This document shows, in pieces, positions 1 through 5,521 of a stretch of 6,625 nucleotides of DNA. The position numbers and the translations under genes are program-made. Where the stretch lies: contig JAYVSU010000129.1 of NCBI GenBank assembly GCA_043775055.1, forward strand, positions 1-6,625, in the 5' to 3' direction. Origin of the DNA: Aalborgiella sp043775055 (GTDB taxonomy: Bacteria; Pseudomonadota; Gammaproteobacteria; Burkholderiales; Burkholderiaceae_C). Below the pieces are notes generated by a model, which saw only the letters and a program-made list of their open reading frames with translations, had not been told where the DNA came from and did not search any database. The stretch's first letter is position 1. Each line of letters starts with the position of its first letter.

Positions 1-852
1 ACCCCAGCCCCTGTTCGCAAGGTGACCGGCGAGGTGGTCATCGAGATGCGTAGCGTGGCGACGCGCTTTGGTAACCATGTGGTCCACAGCGATATCAACC
101 TTGAGGTACGCCGCGCCGAGATTTTTGCTGTGATTGGCGGCAGCGGTTCGGGTAAATCGACGCTGTTGCGTGAAATCATCATGTTGCAGCGTCCCTATGC
201 AGGGACTATCCGGGTGCTTGGCATGGACTTGCAGAACATGTCTGATGCTGAGGCGCTTGCACTGCGCCAGCGCTGGGGCGTGATGTTCCAGCATGGTGGC
301 TTGTTTGGGTCGCTGACCGTGTTTGAAAATATTGGCCTGCCACTGCGCGAGCACACAGGGCTGGACGATGGTTTGATCAACGAGATTGCCGCCTGGAAGC
401 TTGACATGACGGGACTTAAACCCGAGGTGGGTGCCCAATACCCATCGGAGTTGAGCGGCGGCATGATGAAGCGTGCCTCCTTGGCGCGTGCACTGGCGCT
501 GGACCCGGAACTTCTATTTCTGGATGAGCCGACCGCTGGCTTGGACCCCGACAGCGCGGCGGGTGTCGACGAACTGGTGCTCAAATTGCGCGACCTGTTC
601 GGCTTGACCATCGTCATGATCACCCATGACCTGGACCTGTTGTGGCAGGTGGCTGACCGGGTGGCTGTTCTCGCCGATGGCAAGGTGCAGGGCATCGGCT
701 CCATGGCAGAGTTGGCGCAGATGCACAACCCCGCCATTAAGAAATTTTTTCACGGCTCACGTGCCAGAACCGCACAGACACAGGCCACGCAGCAGGCTGG
801 TATCAGCATGCATGACAAAAGGCATGAATTACCGAATGAAAAAAACGGATGA
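1..852 (+). CDS. MlaF-like ABC transporter ATPase of an MCE lipid transport system (5' end probably off the window)
   Basis: This is the cytoplasmic ATPase that would power an MlaE-type permease moving phospholipid-like substrates between inner and outer membrane. Counting from the GTG at 22, the sequence shows Walker A GGSGSGKST (residues 39-47), Q-loop Gln90 in MFQHGG, signature LSGGMMKR (144-151), Walker B LLFLDEP (164-170) with catalytic Glu169, D-loop GLDPD (173-177) and H-loop His202. All motifs are intact. The last ~30 residues are a polar tail beyond the conserved fold. No stop precedes position 22 in frame, but the seven upstream codons contain no start and no ribosome binding site precedes the GTG, so I infer the true start lies left of position 1. 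If the GTG is used, the protein is 276 residues. The MlaD-like and PqiC-like genes follow directly, supporting an MCE transporter rather than a generic importer. No symbol is given because the canonical mlaFEDCB locus may exist elsewhere in the genome. Confidence 0.93.
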   Translation, partial: TPAPVRKVTGEVVIEMRSVATRFGNHVVHSDINLEVRRAEIFAVIGGSGSGKSTLLREIIMLQRPYAGTIRVLGMDLQNMSDAEALALRQRWGVMFQHGGLFGSLTVFENIGLPLREHTGLDDGLINEIAAWKLDMTGLKPEVGAQYPSELSGGMMKRASLARALALDPELLFLDEPTAGLDPDSAAGVDELVLKLRDLFGLTIVMITHDLDLLWQVADRVAVLADGKVQGIGSMAELAQMHNPAIKKFFHGSRARTAQTQATQQAGISMHDKRHELPNEKNG

Positions 853-858
853 AAACTT

Positions 859-873
859 GGAGAAAACATCATC
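859..873 (+). promoter_or_regulatory. Ribosome binding site of the MCE gene, placed for an ATC start
   Basis: GGAG at 859-862 sits 8 bases before an in-frame ATC at 871 and 5 bases before another ATC at 868. It lies 20 bases before the first conventional in-frame start, GTG at 883. The spacing favours initiation at 871, where the reading would be I-E-T-K-V-N-Y. From memory, homologues in related bacteria often begin M-E-T-K. The site is clear to see; its use with ATC is inferred. Confidence 0.5.
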
Positions 874-882
874 GAAACCAAA

Positions 883-1833
883 GTGAATTACCCCATTGTT
901 GGCGCATTTGTACTGGCGCTGAGCGCGGTACTCATCGCCGGCGTGCTGTGGCTGGCCTCGGGCGGCGCTTTCAAGCAAGCCTATGACCTGTATCTTTCAG
1001 TTGTAGATGAGTCAGTGGCTGGTCTCAACCTGAATGCACCGGTGAAATACAACGGTGTCGATGTGGGCAAGGTGCGGGTGATCCAGCTTGACCAAGCGAA
1101 CCCGCAGCGGGTCAACCTGTTGTTTGCCATCGAGCGGGGCACACCCATCAAGGAGGACACCATCGCCGTCCTGAAAACCCAGGGTTTGACGGGCATTGCC
1201 TATGTTGAGCTCAGCGGCGGCGCAGTTGGTTCACCACCACTGACCGTTATGGCGGGTAACCCCTATCCGGTGATTCGCACCAAACCCTCGCTCAGCGCGC
1301 GGCTTGAAAATGTGCTGACCAATGTGTTGGCCAAGCTCGACAGCACGACCAATAACATCAATGCCATTTTGAGTGCGGACAATCAGGCTTCCTTCAAAAA
1401 TGCACTGGCTGACATCGCCACGGTTTCACGCACCGTTGCGGCGCGCAAGGACGCGATTGATACGGCCATCACCCAAGGTGCACGAACGCTGGACAACACA
1501 GCCCAAGCCAGTGCGCGCATGGAGGCGGTGCTTGAGCGCATTGGGCGCGGTGCCGATGCGGTTGAGAAAATGGGTCGTGAAGTCTCCAAAACCAGCGTCA
1601 GCACCGGCAAGGCGGTGGACACGGTGGATACCGAGGTGAAGCGGTTCAGCACCGAAACACTGCCCGAACTCGAGCGCCTGATGGGTGAGTTGAGCACACT
1701 CGCACCTTCACTGCGCCGCCTGAGTGAGCAAACCACACGTGACCCGCGTGGTCTTATTTTCGGCAACAAACCCTTGCCGCTGGGCCCAGGAGAGACGTTG
1801 CCAACACCAAGCGCAACTGGCGTCAAACCTTGA
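883..1833 (+). CDS. MlaD-like MCE family substrate-binding protein
   Basis: This is the periplasmic lipid-binding subunit of the transporter, anchored in the inner membrane, and is expected to form a hexameric ring on the permease. Counting from GTG 883 (316 residues), one N-terminal membrane helix spans about 4-26 (PIVGAFVLALSAVLIAGVLW). The MCE domain spans about 37-113 and includes VDESVAGLNLNAPVKYNGVD and KTQGLTGIAYVELSGG. From 136 to 283 there is a long, low-hydrophobicity helical region rich in Ala, Thr, Asp and Arg that could form a coiled-coil barrel. The tail DPRGLIFGNKPLPLGPGE (287-304) resembles the conserved end of this subfamily. The gene starts about 30 bases after the ATPase stop, so the two are co-transcribed. 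The start is uncertain: GTG 883 lacks a well-spaced ribosome binding site, and an ATC at 871 would add four residues. Other MCE proteins (PqiB, YebT) have several MCE domains; this one has a single domain. Confidence 0.93.
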   Translation: MNYPIVGAFVLALSAVLIAGVLWLASGGAFKQAYDLYLSVVDESVAGLNLNAPVKYNGVDVGKVRVIQLDQANPQRVNLLFAIERGTPIKEDTIAVLKTQGLTGIAYVELSGGAVGSPPLTVMAGNPYPVIRTKPSLSARLENVLTNVLAKLDSTTNNINAILSADNQASFKNALADIATVSRTVAARKDAIDTAITQGARTLDNTAQASARMEAVLERIGRGADAVEKMGREVSKTSVSTGKAVDTVDTEVKRFSTETLPELERLMGELSTLAPSLRRLSEQTTRDPRGLIFGNKPLPLGPGETLPTPSATGVKP

Positions 1834-1847
1834 GCAGCCGTCACACA

Positions 1848-2519
1848 ATGAGCAACATGAACATGATGAACCAACTTACAGCCGTCAATCTGCGTCGTTT
1901 TTTGGTCACGGGTCTGACCCTGATCACGCTGACCGCCTGCAGCGCCTTGCAGCCCAGTACCACGCCGCAGCCGACGTTTTATTCACTCGACAACGCCCGC
2001 CGTGCTCTGCCAGCGCAGGCTGCCATAGCGTCTGCGCCACACAGCGCCAAGCTCACGCTGATCATCAACCCAACGCGGGCGGCGGCCGGTTTTGACAGCC
2101 AACGCATCATCTATGTGCGTGAACCCCATAAACTCGAATACTTTGCGCACAGTGAGTGGATAGACCCGCCGGCACAGATGCTAGCGCCCTTGCTGGTAGC
2201 CGCCATGCAGAACAGTGGCGCCTTCAGCGCCGTCGTCCCCGCACCGGGCGCAGCGGTGGGTGACTGGCGGCTGGATACAGAAATCATCCGGCTGCAGCAT
2301 GCGTTTGACGTCCAGCCTAGCCGTGTGCGCTTCACACTGCGAGCCTACCTCATTGACAGCAAAACACGCCGCGTCGTCGCTTGGCGCGAGTTTGACGATT
2401 ACGCCCCTGCCGCGAGTGAAGACCCCTATGGCGGCGTGGTAGCGGCCAACCGTGTGGTGCAGTCGGTCCTCGATAAGCTGTCGGTGTTTTGTGCGGAATC
2501 CGCACGCGGCATGGGCTGA
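1848..2519 (+). CDS. PqiC-type ABC transport auxiliary lipoprotein
   Basis: This is a probable outer-membrane lipoprotein of the ABC-transport auxiliary family (PqiC-like, formerly DUF330), thought to tether MCE assemblies to the outer membrane. The N-terminus is a lipoprotein signal: Arg-Arg, hydrophobic stretch FLVTGLTLITL, then lipobox L-T-A-C with the Cys codon at 1938-1940 (residue 31 from the ATG at 1848). The residue after Cys is Ser, not Asp, which fits outer-membrane sorting. The mature part begins with a Pro/Thr-rich linker and FYSLD, a typical family opening. Next comes the strand-rich IIYVREPHKLEYFAHSEWIDPPAQMLAPLL segment, and the C-terminal half includes RFTLRAYLIDSKTRRVVAWREFD. 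From 1848 the protein has 223 residues. Other starts are possible: TTG 1830 overlaps the preceding stop, and ATGs lie at 1857, 1863 and 1866. None has a strong ribosome binding site, so coupling to the MCE gene is likely. Confidence 0.85.
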   Translation: MSNMNMMNQLTAVNLRRFLVTGLTLITLTACSALQPSTTPQPTFYSLDNARRALPAQAAIASAPHSAKLTLIINPTRAAAGFDSQRIIYVREPHKLEYFAHSEWIDPPAQMLAPLLVAAMQNSGAFSAVVPAPGAAVGDWRLDTEIIRLQHAFDVQPSRVRFTLRAYLIDSKTRRVVAWREFDDYAPAASEDPYGGVVAANRVVQSVLDKLSVFCAESARGMG

Positions 2520-2571
2520 CCGTCGTGACCAAAATGGCCCCATCCTGACAGAGCTGGCATCATAAAAATTC

Positions 2572-2588
2572 CCCTTCAAATTGAAGGG
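2572..2588. repeat. 17-base palindrome downstream of the lipoprotein gene
   Basis: Two 8-base arms, CCCTTCAA and TTGAAGGG, are perfect inverted copies around a single A. A transcript could fold with a 6-pair stem and 5-base loop. Reading + there is no T-run after it. Reading - it is followed by GGAATTTTT, which would suit a terminator, yet no gene on that strand ends here. It could be an operator-like site, a weak terminator of the upstream operon, or an element end. Confidence 0.6.
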
Positions 2589-2631
2589 ATGGCGCGAAGT
2601 GACGGGGTAGTCGAGTTCAAGGGAGTTTTTA

Positions 2632-2654
2632 TTTGCTATATATTTAATAGCAAA
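2632..2654. repeat. AT-rich hairpin
   Basis: TTTGCTAT (2632-2639) and ATAGCAAA (2647-2654) are perfect inverted copies around a 7-base AT loop. It lies in the most AT-rich part of the gap. From memory, short hairpins with GCTAT/ATAGC arms are common between genes in Comamonadaceae, so this may be one of those repeats; that is an inference. Confidence 0.55.
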
Positions 2655-2675
2655 ATAATTAATAAATACGCTGGC

Positions 2676-2696
2676 TAGAGGGTGAAAGTGCCTCTA
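2676..2696. repeat. Hairpin in the putative murJ leader
   Basis: TAGAGG (2676-2681) and CCTCTA (2691-2696) are perfect inverted copies around the 9-base loop GTGAAAGTG. No T-run follows, so it is not an intrinsic terminator. Its function is unknown. Confidence 0.45.
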
Positions 2697-2715
2697 AATG
2701 AAATATTCCAACCGT

Positions 2716-2748
2716 TTTGGGTTAAAAAGTACATATCTAACACCCAAA
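2716..2748. repeat. Bulged hairpin in the putative murJ leader
   Basis: TTTGGG (2716-2721) pairs with CCCAAA (2743-2748). The stem continues with TTA (2722-2724) and TAA (2738-2740) across a two-base CA bulge, leaving a 13-base AT-rich loop. It lies about 90 bases before the murJ start. Its function is unknown. Confidence 0.4.
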
Positions 2749-2834
2749 GTATGCTGCCGCTCACTGTCGCTCTTGGCCTGCGGTTCTAGGCTCCTTGTCC
2801 AAGTGTGGGAGCAATCCCCGTTAAACTCACCGTC

Positions 2835-4403
2835 GTGTCACTCCTAAAATCCGCCTCCACCATTTCTCTCTTCACCTTGCTGTCTCGCATCACCGGCATG
2901 GTACGCGACCAGATCATGGCTTCTATGTTTGGCGCCAGTGCCATGACAGATGCTTTTAATGTAGCCTTCAGACTGCCTAACTTGTTCCGCCGGTTTTTTG
3001 CGGAAGGCGCTTTCAGCCAAGCCTTTGTGCCCGTTTTAGGAGCCAGCAAGGTCAAAAACGGCGATGAAGCGACCAAATTGCTGGTTGACCGCGTCGCGAC
3101 CGTGCTGTTTTGGGTCTTGATACTGACTTGCGTGATTGGTGTGGCCGCCTCGCCCATACTGGTGTGGGTTATGGCCAGTGGCTTGAAGCAAAAGCCTGAA
3201 GGCTTTGAGGCTGCTGTCACCATGGCGCGCTGGATGTTCCCGTACATTGGCTTTATGTCCTTGGTGGCCTTGTGCGCAGGCGTGCTGAACACTTACAAGC
3301 GCTTTGCGGTGCCAGCCTTCACACCTGTTTTGCTCAACGTAGCCATGATTTCAGCCGCTTGGCTGGGCGCGCCTTGGTTCAAAACCATGGGCATTGAGCC
3401 GATTTATGCCATGTCAATGGGCGTTATTGGCGGCGGAGCGATGCAATTAACCATTCAAATCATGGCCTTACGCAAGATTGATATGTTTCCGCATGTGCGT
3501 TATAGCTGGGCGGCTATCAAGCTGGCTTGGGCTGATGCAGGGGTTAAAAATATCGCCAAATTGATGTTGCCAGCGCTCTTAGGCGTGGGTGTGGCCCAAA
3601 TTTCAGCCGTCATCAATTTACAAATTGCTTCACATTTGCAGCCCGGCAGTGTGAGCTGGATGAGCTACGCCGAGCGTTTGATGGAGTTTCCGACCGCGCT
3701 TTTAGGCGTCGCTTTAGGGGTGGTTTTAACACCGCGCTTAGTGGCCGCCAAAGCCAGCAACGACAACGTCACTTATTCCGCCATGATCGATTGGGGGCTG
3801 CGGCTGGTAGTTTTGCTGGCAGTGCCATGCACGGTTGCTTTGCTGATTTTTGCCAAACCGCTGGTGGCCACCTTGTTCCACTACGGGGTGTTTTCGGGCA
3901 ACGATGTGAGCCAAGTGACCACACCACTCATGGGCTATGGCGTCGGTTTGATTGGCTTGGTCGCTATCAAAATATTGGCACCCGGGTTTTATGCCAGCCA
4001 AGACATCAAAACACCAGTCAAAATTGCGGTGGCGGTGTTGATCATCACGCAGTTGCTGAATTTGGTTTTTGTACCCCTGTATGCCCATGCAGGGCTGGCT
4101 TTGGCCATTGGCGTGGGTGCGCTGATCAATGCGCTGTGGCTGCTGATCGGCCTGATGCGCCGTGGCAGTTACGAACCTTTGCCGGGTTGGGGCAAGTTTG
4201 TGTTGCAAGTGCTGCTGGCCAGTACTTTAATGGGGGCGTTTTTATGGGGTGCAACGCATTATTTTGACTGGGTAGCGCTGAGATCTGACATTTTTAAGCG
4301 AATTTTGTTGCTAGCCGGCGTCGTTATTGCCTCTGCAGCTATTTATTTTGTAGCAATTTTGGCATCCGGTTTAAAATTGAAACAACTGTTGAATCGTCAG
4401 TAA
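2835..4403 (+). CDS. murJ: MurJ, lipid II flippase
   Basis: MurJ flips the peptidoglycan precursor lipid II across the inner membrane and is normally essential. The protein is strongly hydrophobic, with the many membrane helices expected for the MOP-superfamily MviN fold (14 in this family). Starting at GTG 2835 gives 522 residues, and the N-terminus VSLLKSAS then aligns with E. coli MurJ MNLLKSLA without offset. Arg18, Arg24, Asp39 and Arg52 fall at the same numbers as the cavity residues known in E. coli. The signature RLPNLFRRFFAEGAFSQAFVPV (46-67) is present, and Arg281 in YAERLMEFP matches E. coli Arg270. An in-frame GTG at 2805 would add ten residues (MGAIPVKLTV), which I judge unlikely. 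Neither start has a well-spaced ribosome binding site. Codon use is visibly less GC-rich than in the upstream transporter genes, with more TTG and TTA. The SirB1-family gene follows. Confidence 0.96.
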   Translation: MSLLKSASTISLFTLLSRITGMVRDQIMASMFGASAMTDAFNVAFRLPNLFRRFFAEGAFSQAFVPVLGASKVKNGDEATKLLVDRVATVLFWVLILTCVIGVAASPILVWVMASGLKQKPEGFEAAVTMARWMFPYIGFMSLVALCAGVLNTYKRFAVPAFTPVLLNVAMISAAWLGAPWFKTMGIEPIYAMSMGVIGGGAMQLTIQIMALRKIDMFPHVRYSWAAIKLAWADAGVKNIAKLMLPALLGVGVAQISAVINLQIASHLQPGSVSWMSYAERLMEFPTALLGVALGVVLTPRLVAAKASNDNVTYSAMIDWGLRLVVLLAVPCTVALLIFAKPLVATLFHYGVFSGNDVSQVTTPLMGYGVGLIGLVAIKILAPGFYASQDIKTPVKIAVAVLIITQLLNLVFVPLYAHAGLALAIGVGALINALWLLIGLMRRGSYEPLPGWGKFVLQVLLASTLMGAFLWGATHYFDWVALRSDIFKRILLLAGVVIASAAIYFVAILASGLKLKQLLNRQ

Positions 4404-4408
4404 ATGTG

Positions 4409-4456
4409 ACCCTAAGCCTTACCCTGAACCTCACCATTCAACTGACCGTGAAACTG
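4409..4456 (+). repeat. Degenerate 12-base tandem repeat downstream of murJ
   Basis: Starting six bases after the murJ stop, four 12-base units run head to tail: ACCCTAAGCCTT, ACCCTGAACCTC, ACCATTCAACTG and ACCGTGAAACTG. Units 1 and 2, 2 and 4, and 3 and 4 agree at 9 of 12 positions. The approximate consensus is ACC-N-TGAAC-CTG. A weaker fifth unit, ATCGCAAATTAG, follows at 4457-4468. It is non-coding and its role is unknown. Confidence 0.4.
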
Positions 4457-4476
4457 ATCGCAAATTAGACAATAAT
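4448..4476 (+). promoter_or_regulatory. Weak candidate sigma-70 promoter for the SirB1-family gene
   Basis: AATAAT at 4471-4476 matches the -10 consensus at 5 of 6 positions. It has GTGAAA at 4448-4453 as a 4-of-6 match to -35, with a 17-base spacer. It lies about 60 bases before the start of the next gene. This could allow transcription separate from murJ, but matches this weak arise often by chance. Confidence 0.25.
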
Positions 4477-4522
4477 AGAGACTCTTCTTCCCTAACTCTT
4501 AAATTCTCTCTGGCTTTTTTTC

Positions 4523-4528
4523 AGGTAG
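4523..4528 (+). promoter_or_regulatory. Ribosome binding site of the SirB1-family gene
   Basis: AGGTAG lies seven bases before ATG 4536 and only one base before an in-frame TTG at 4530. The spacing favours the ATG, so the two-residue extension from TTG is probably not made. Confidence 0.5.
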
Positions 4529-4535
4529 TTTGTCT

Positions 4536-5465
4536 ATGCAACTTGGTTTAGAAGTCCCCACACCACTCGCCTATTTCAGCTTGCTGGTGAACAGTGATGA
4601 GCATTTTCCACTCCTTGAAGCGGCCGTCTCGCTAGCGCAAGACGAAACGCCCGAGTTGGACGTGCAAGAAGTGCTGGGTGATGTGGATCAACTGTTGGCG
4701 CGCATCAAGCGCCGAATACCTGTCGACAGTGGGCCGTTACCTAGGCTAAGGGCTTTAAACCAGTTTTTCTTTCGCGACATGGGCTTTGGCGGCAACGTCA
4801 ACAATTACTACGACCCTGACAACAGCTACCTAAGTGCAGTTTTGCAAACGCGCCGCGGCATCCCGATCTCCTTGGCTGTGCTGTGGTTGGAGTTGGCGCA
4901 GGGCTTGGACTTAGATGCCCGTGGCGTGGCTTTTCCGGGGCATTTCATGGTCAAGGTGAACTTGCCCAAAGGGCAGGTGGTGATTGATCCGTTCACCGGC
5001 CAATCCCTCAGCCGCGAAGATCTCAACGAGCGGCTGGTTCCCTACCAGCGCCTTCAGCGCAAACAAATGCGTGAAAACCGAGGTAATCTGTTAGGCGAAG
5101 ACGGTAAAAGCGCAGAGAGTAAAGATGCTGACGAGATGGAGTTGCCAGAGATGGACATTCCGCTAGGTTTGTACCTGCAATCTGCGCCGTCACGCGACAT
5201 CATTGCCCGTATGTTGCACAACCTCAAGGAAATTTTCAGAACCCAAGAAGACTGGCAGCGCATGATTCCTGTGCAAGACCGGTTGATTGTGTTGGAGCCC
5301 GAGGGTTGGGCTGAGTACCGTGATCGTGGCTTGGCGTTTGCCGCTTTGGGCAAAGCAACCCCAGCGGTACGAGATTTTGATGTCTACGTGGCCCATGTGC
5401 CCGATGCGGTAGACAGCAAAGACATCGCCCTGCGTGCTTTAGAGCTGCGCAGAGCGATTATTTGA
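4536..5465 (+). CDS. SirB1 family protein: transglutaminase-like fold plus TPR
   Basis: This belongs to the SirB1/YchA-type family, whose biochemical role is not settled. From ATG 4536 the protein has 309 residues and no signal peptide, so it is cytoplasmic. The transglutaminase-like domain covers roughly 45-180, with conserved blocks FFFRDMGFGGNVNNYYDPDN (77-96), RRGIPISL (106-113), FPGHFMVKV (133-141) and IDPFTG (150-155). The position where true transglutaminases carry the nucleophilic Cys reads GIPISL, and the whole protein contains no cysteine, so a classical Cys-His-Asp mechanism is excluded. A charged, acidic linker (about 178-207) leads to a C-terminal helical TPR-like region (about 217-290) with LYLQSAPSRDIIARMLHNL and the repeat WAEYRDRGLAFAALGKATPAVRDF. 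It follows murJ by 132 bases on the same strand, an order I recall as common in betaproteobacteria, and may share its transcript. Confidence 0.88.
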   Translation: MQLGLEVPTPLAYFSLLVNSDEHFPLLEAAVSLAQDETPELDVQEVLGDVDQLLARIKRRIPVDSGPLPRLRALNQFFFRDMGFGGNVNNYYDPDNSYLSAVLQTRRGIPISLAVLWLELAQGLDLDARGVAFPGHFMVKVNLPKGQVVIDPFTGQSLSREDLNERLVPYQRLQRKQMRENRGNLLGEDGKSAESKDADEMELPEMDIPLGLYLQSAPSRDIIARMLHNLKEIFRTQEDWQRMIPVQDRLIVLEPEGWAEYRDRGLAFAALGKATPAVRDFDVYVAHVPDAVDSKDIALRALELRRAII

Positions 5466-5521
5466 AAACTGAGCCTGACCGTTGACTGCAAACTGCAGCT
5501 GATGTCAAATTAGAAATCAAC
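5466..5521. other. Convergent intergenic gap with repeat units similar to those before the SirB1-family gene
   Basis: This 56-base gap separates two converging genes. It can be read as 12-base units AAACTGAGCCTG, ACCGTTGACTGC, AAACTGCAGCTG and ATGTCAAATTAG (5466-5513); the first and third agree at 9 of 12 positions. CTGATGTCAAATTAGA (5499-5514) matches 4454-4469 at 14 of 16 positions. A small hairpin, CTGCA-AAC-TGCAG (5486-5498), is present, but no T-run follows on either strand, so no intrinsic terminator is evident for either gene. Confidence 0.4.

Larger units (their letters stand above)
2520..2834. other. Intergenic region with several hairpins, no credible gene
   Basis: This stretch separates the lipid-transport operon from murJ. 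I see no open reading frame with family features on either strand and no tRNA-like fold. It is notably AT-rich at about 2625-2670 and contains inverted repeats at 2572-2588, 2632-2654, 2676-2696, 2716-2748 and 2807-2818. The promoter of murJ should lie here, but no -35/-10 pair stands out. It may be a structured leader, a decayed intergenic repeat, or both. Confidence 0.7.

Noticed and set aside
195..737. A 180-residue open frame on the - strand inside the ATPase gene
   Set aside because: It lies wholly antisense to a gene with all ABC motifs intact, and its Ser/Arg/Pro-rich translation shows no family features.
1830..1847. TTG start of the lipoprotein overlapping the MCE stop
   Set aside because: It is possible by coupling, but it would lengthen the signal peptide's N-region with MSSRHT, and an ATG follows at 1848. 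I kept it only as an alternative.
1383..1874. A 163-residue open frame on the - strand over the MCE gene's 3' half
   Set aside because: It mirrors the Ala/Thr/Arg-rich helical coding sequence on the other strand and has no recognisable domain.
2572..2588. Palindrome as an intrinsic terminator of the lipid-transport operon
   Set aside because: No T-run follows on the + strand; the T-run lies on the - side, where no gene ends.
2805..2834. Upstream GTG start adding ten residues to MurJ
   Set aside because: The extension does not match the family, and starting at 2835 puts Arg18, Arg24, Asp39 and Arg52 at the E. coli numbers.
2786..3292. A 168-residue open frame on the - strand over the murJ start, considered as the missing rpsT
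   Set aside because: The translation does not resemble ribosomal protein S20, and it overlaps the conserved N-terminus of MurJ.
313..5482. The octamer CTGACCGT occurring at 313, 1240, 2516, 4442 and 5475
   Set aside because: It also occurs inside unrelated coding sequence, so alone it looks like a common word of this genome. Only the longer paired match around the SirB1-family gene was kept.
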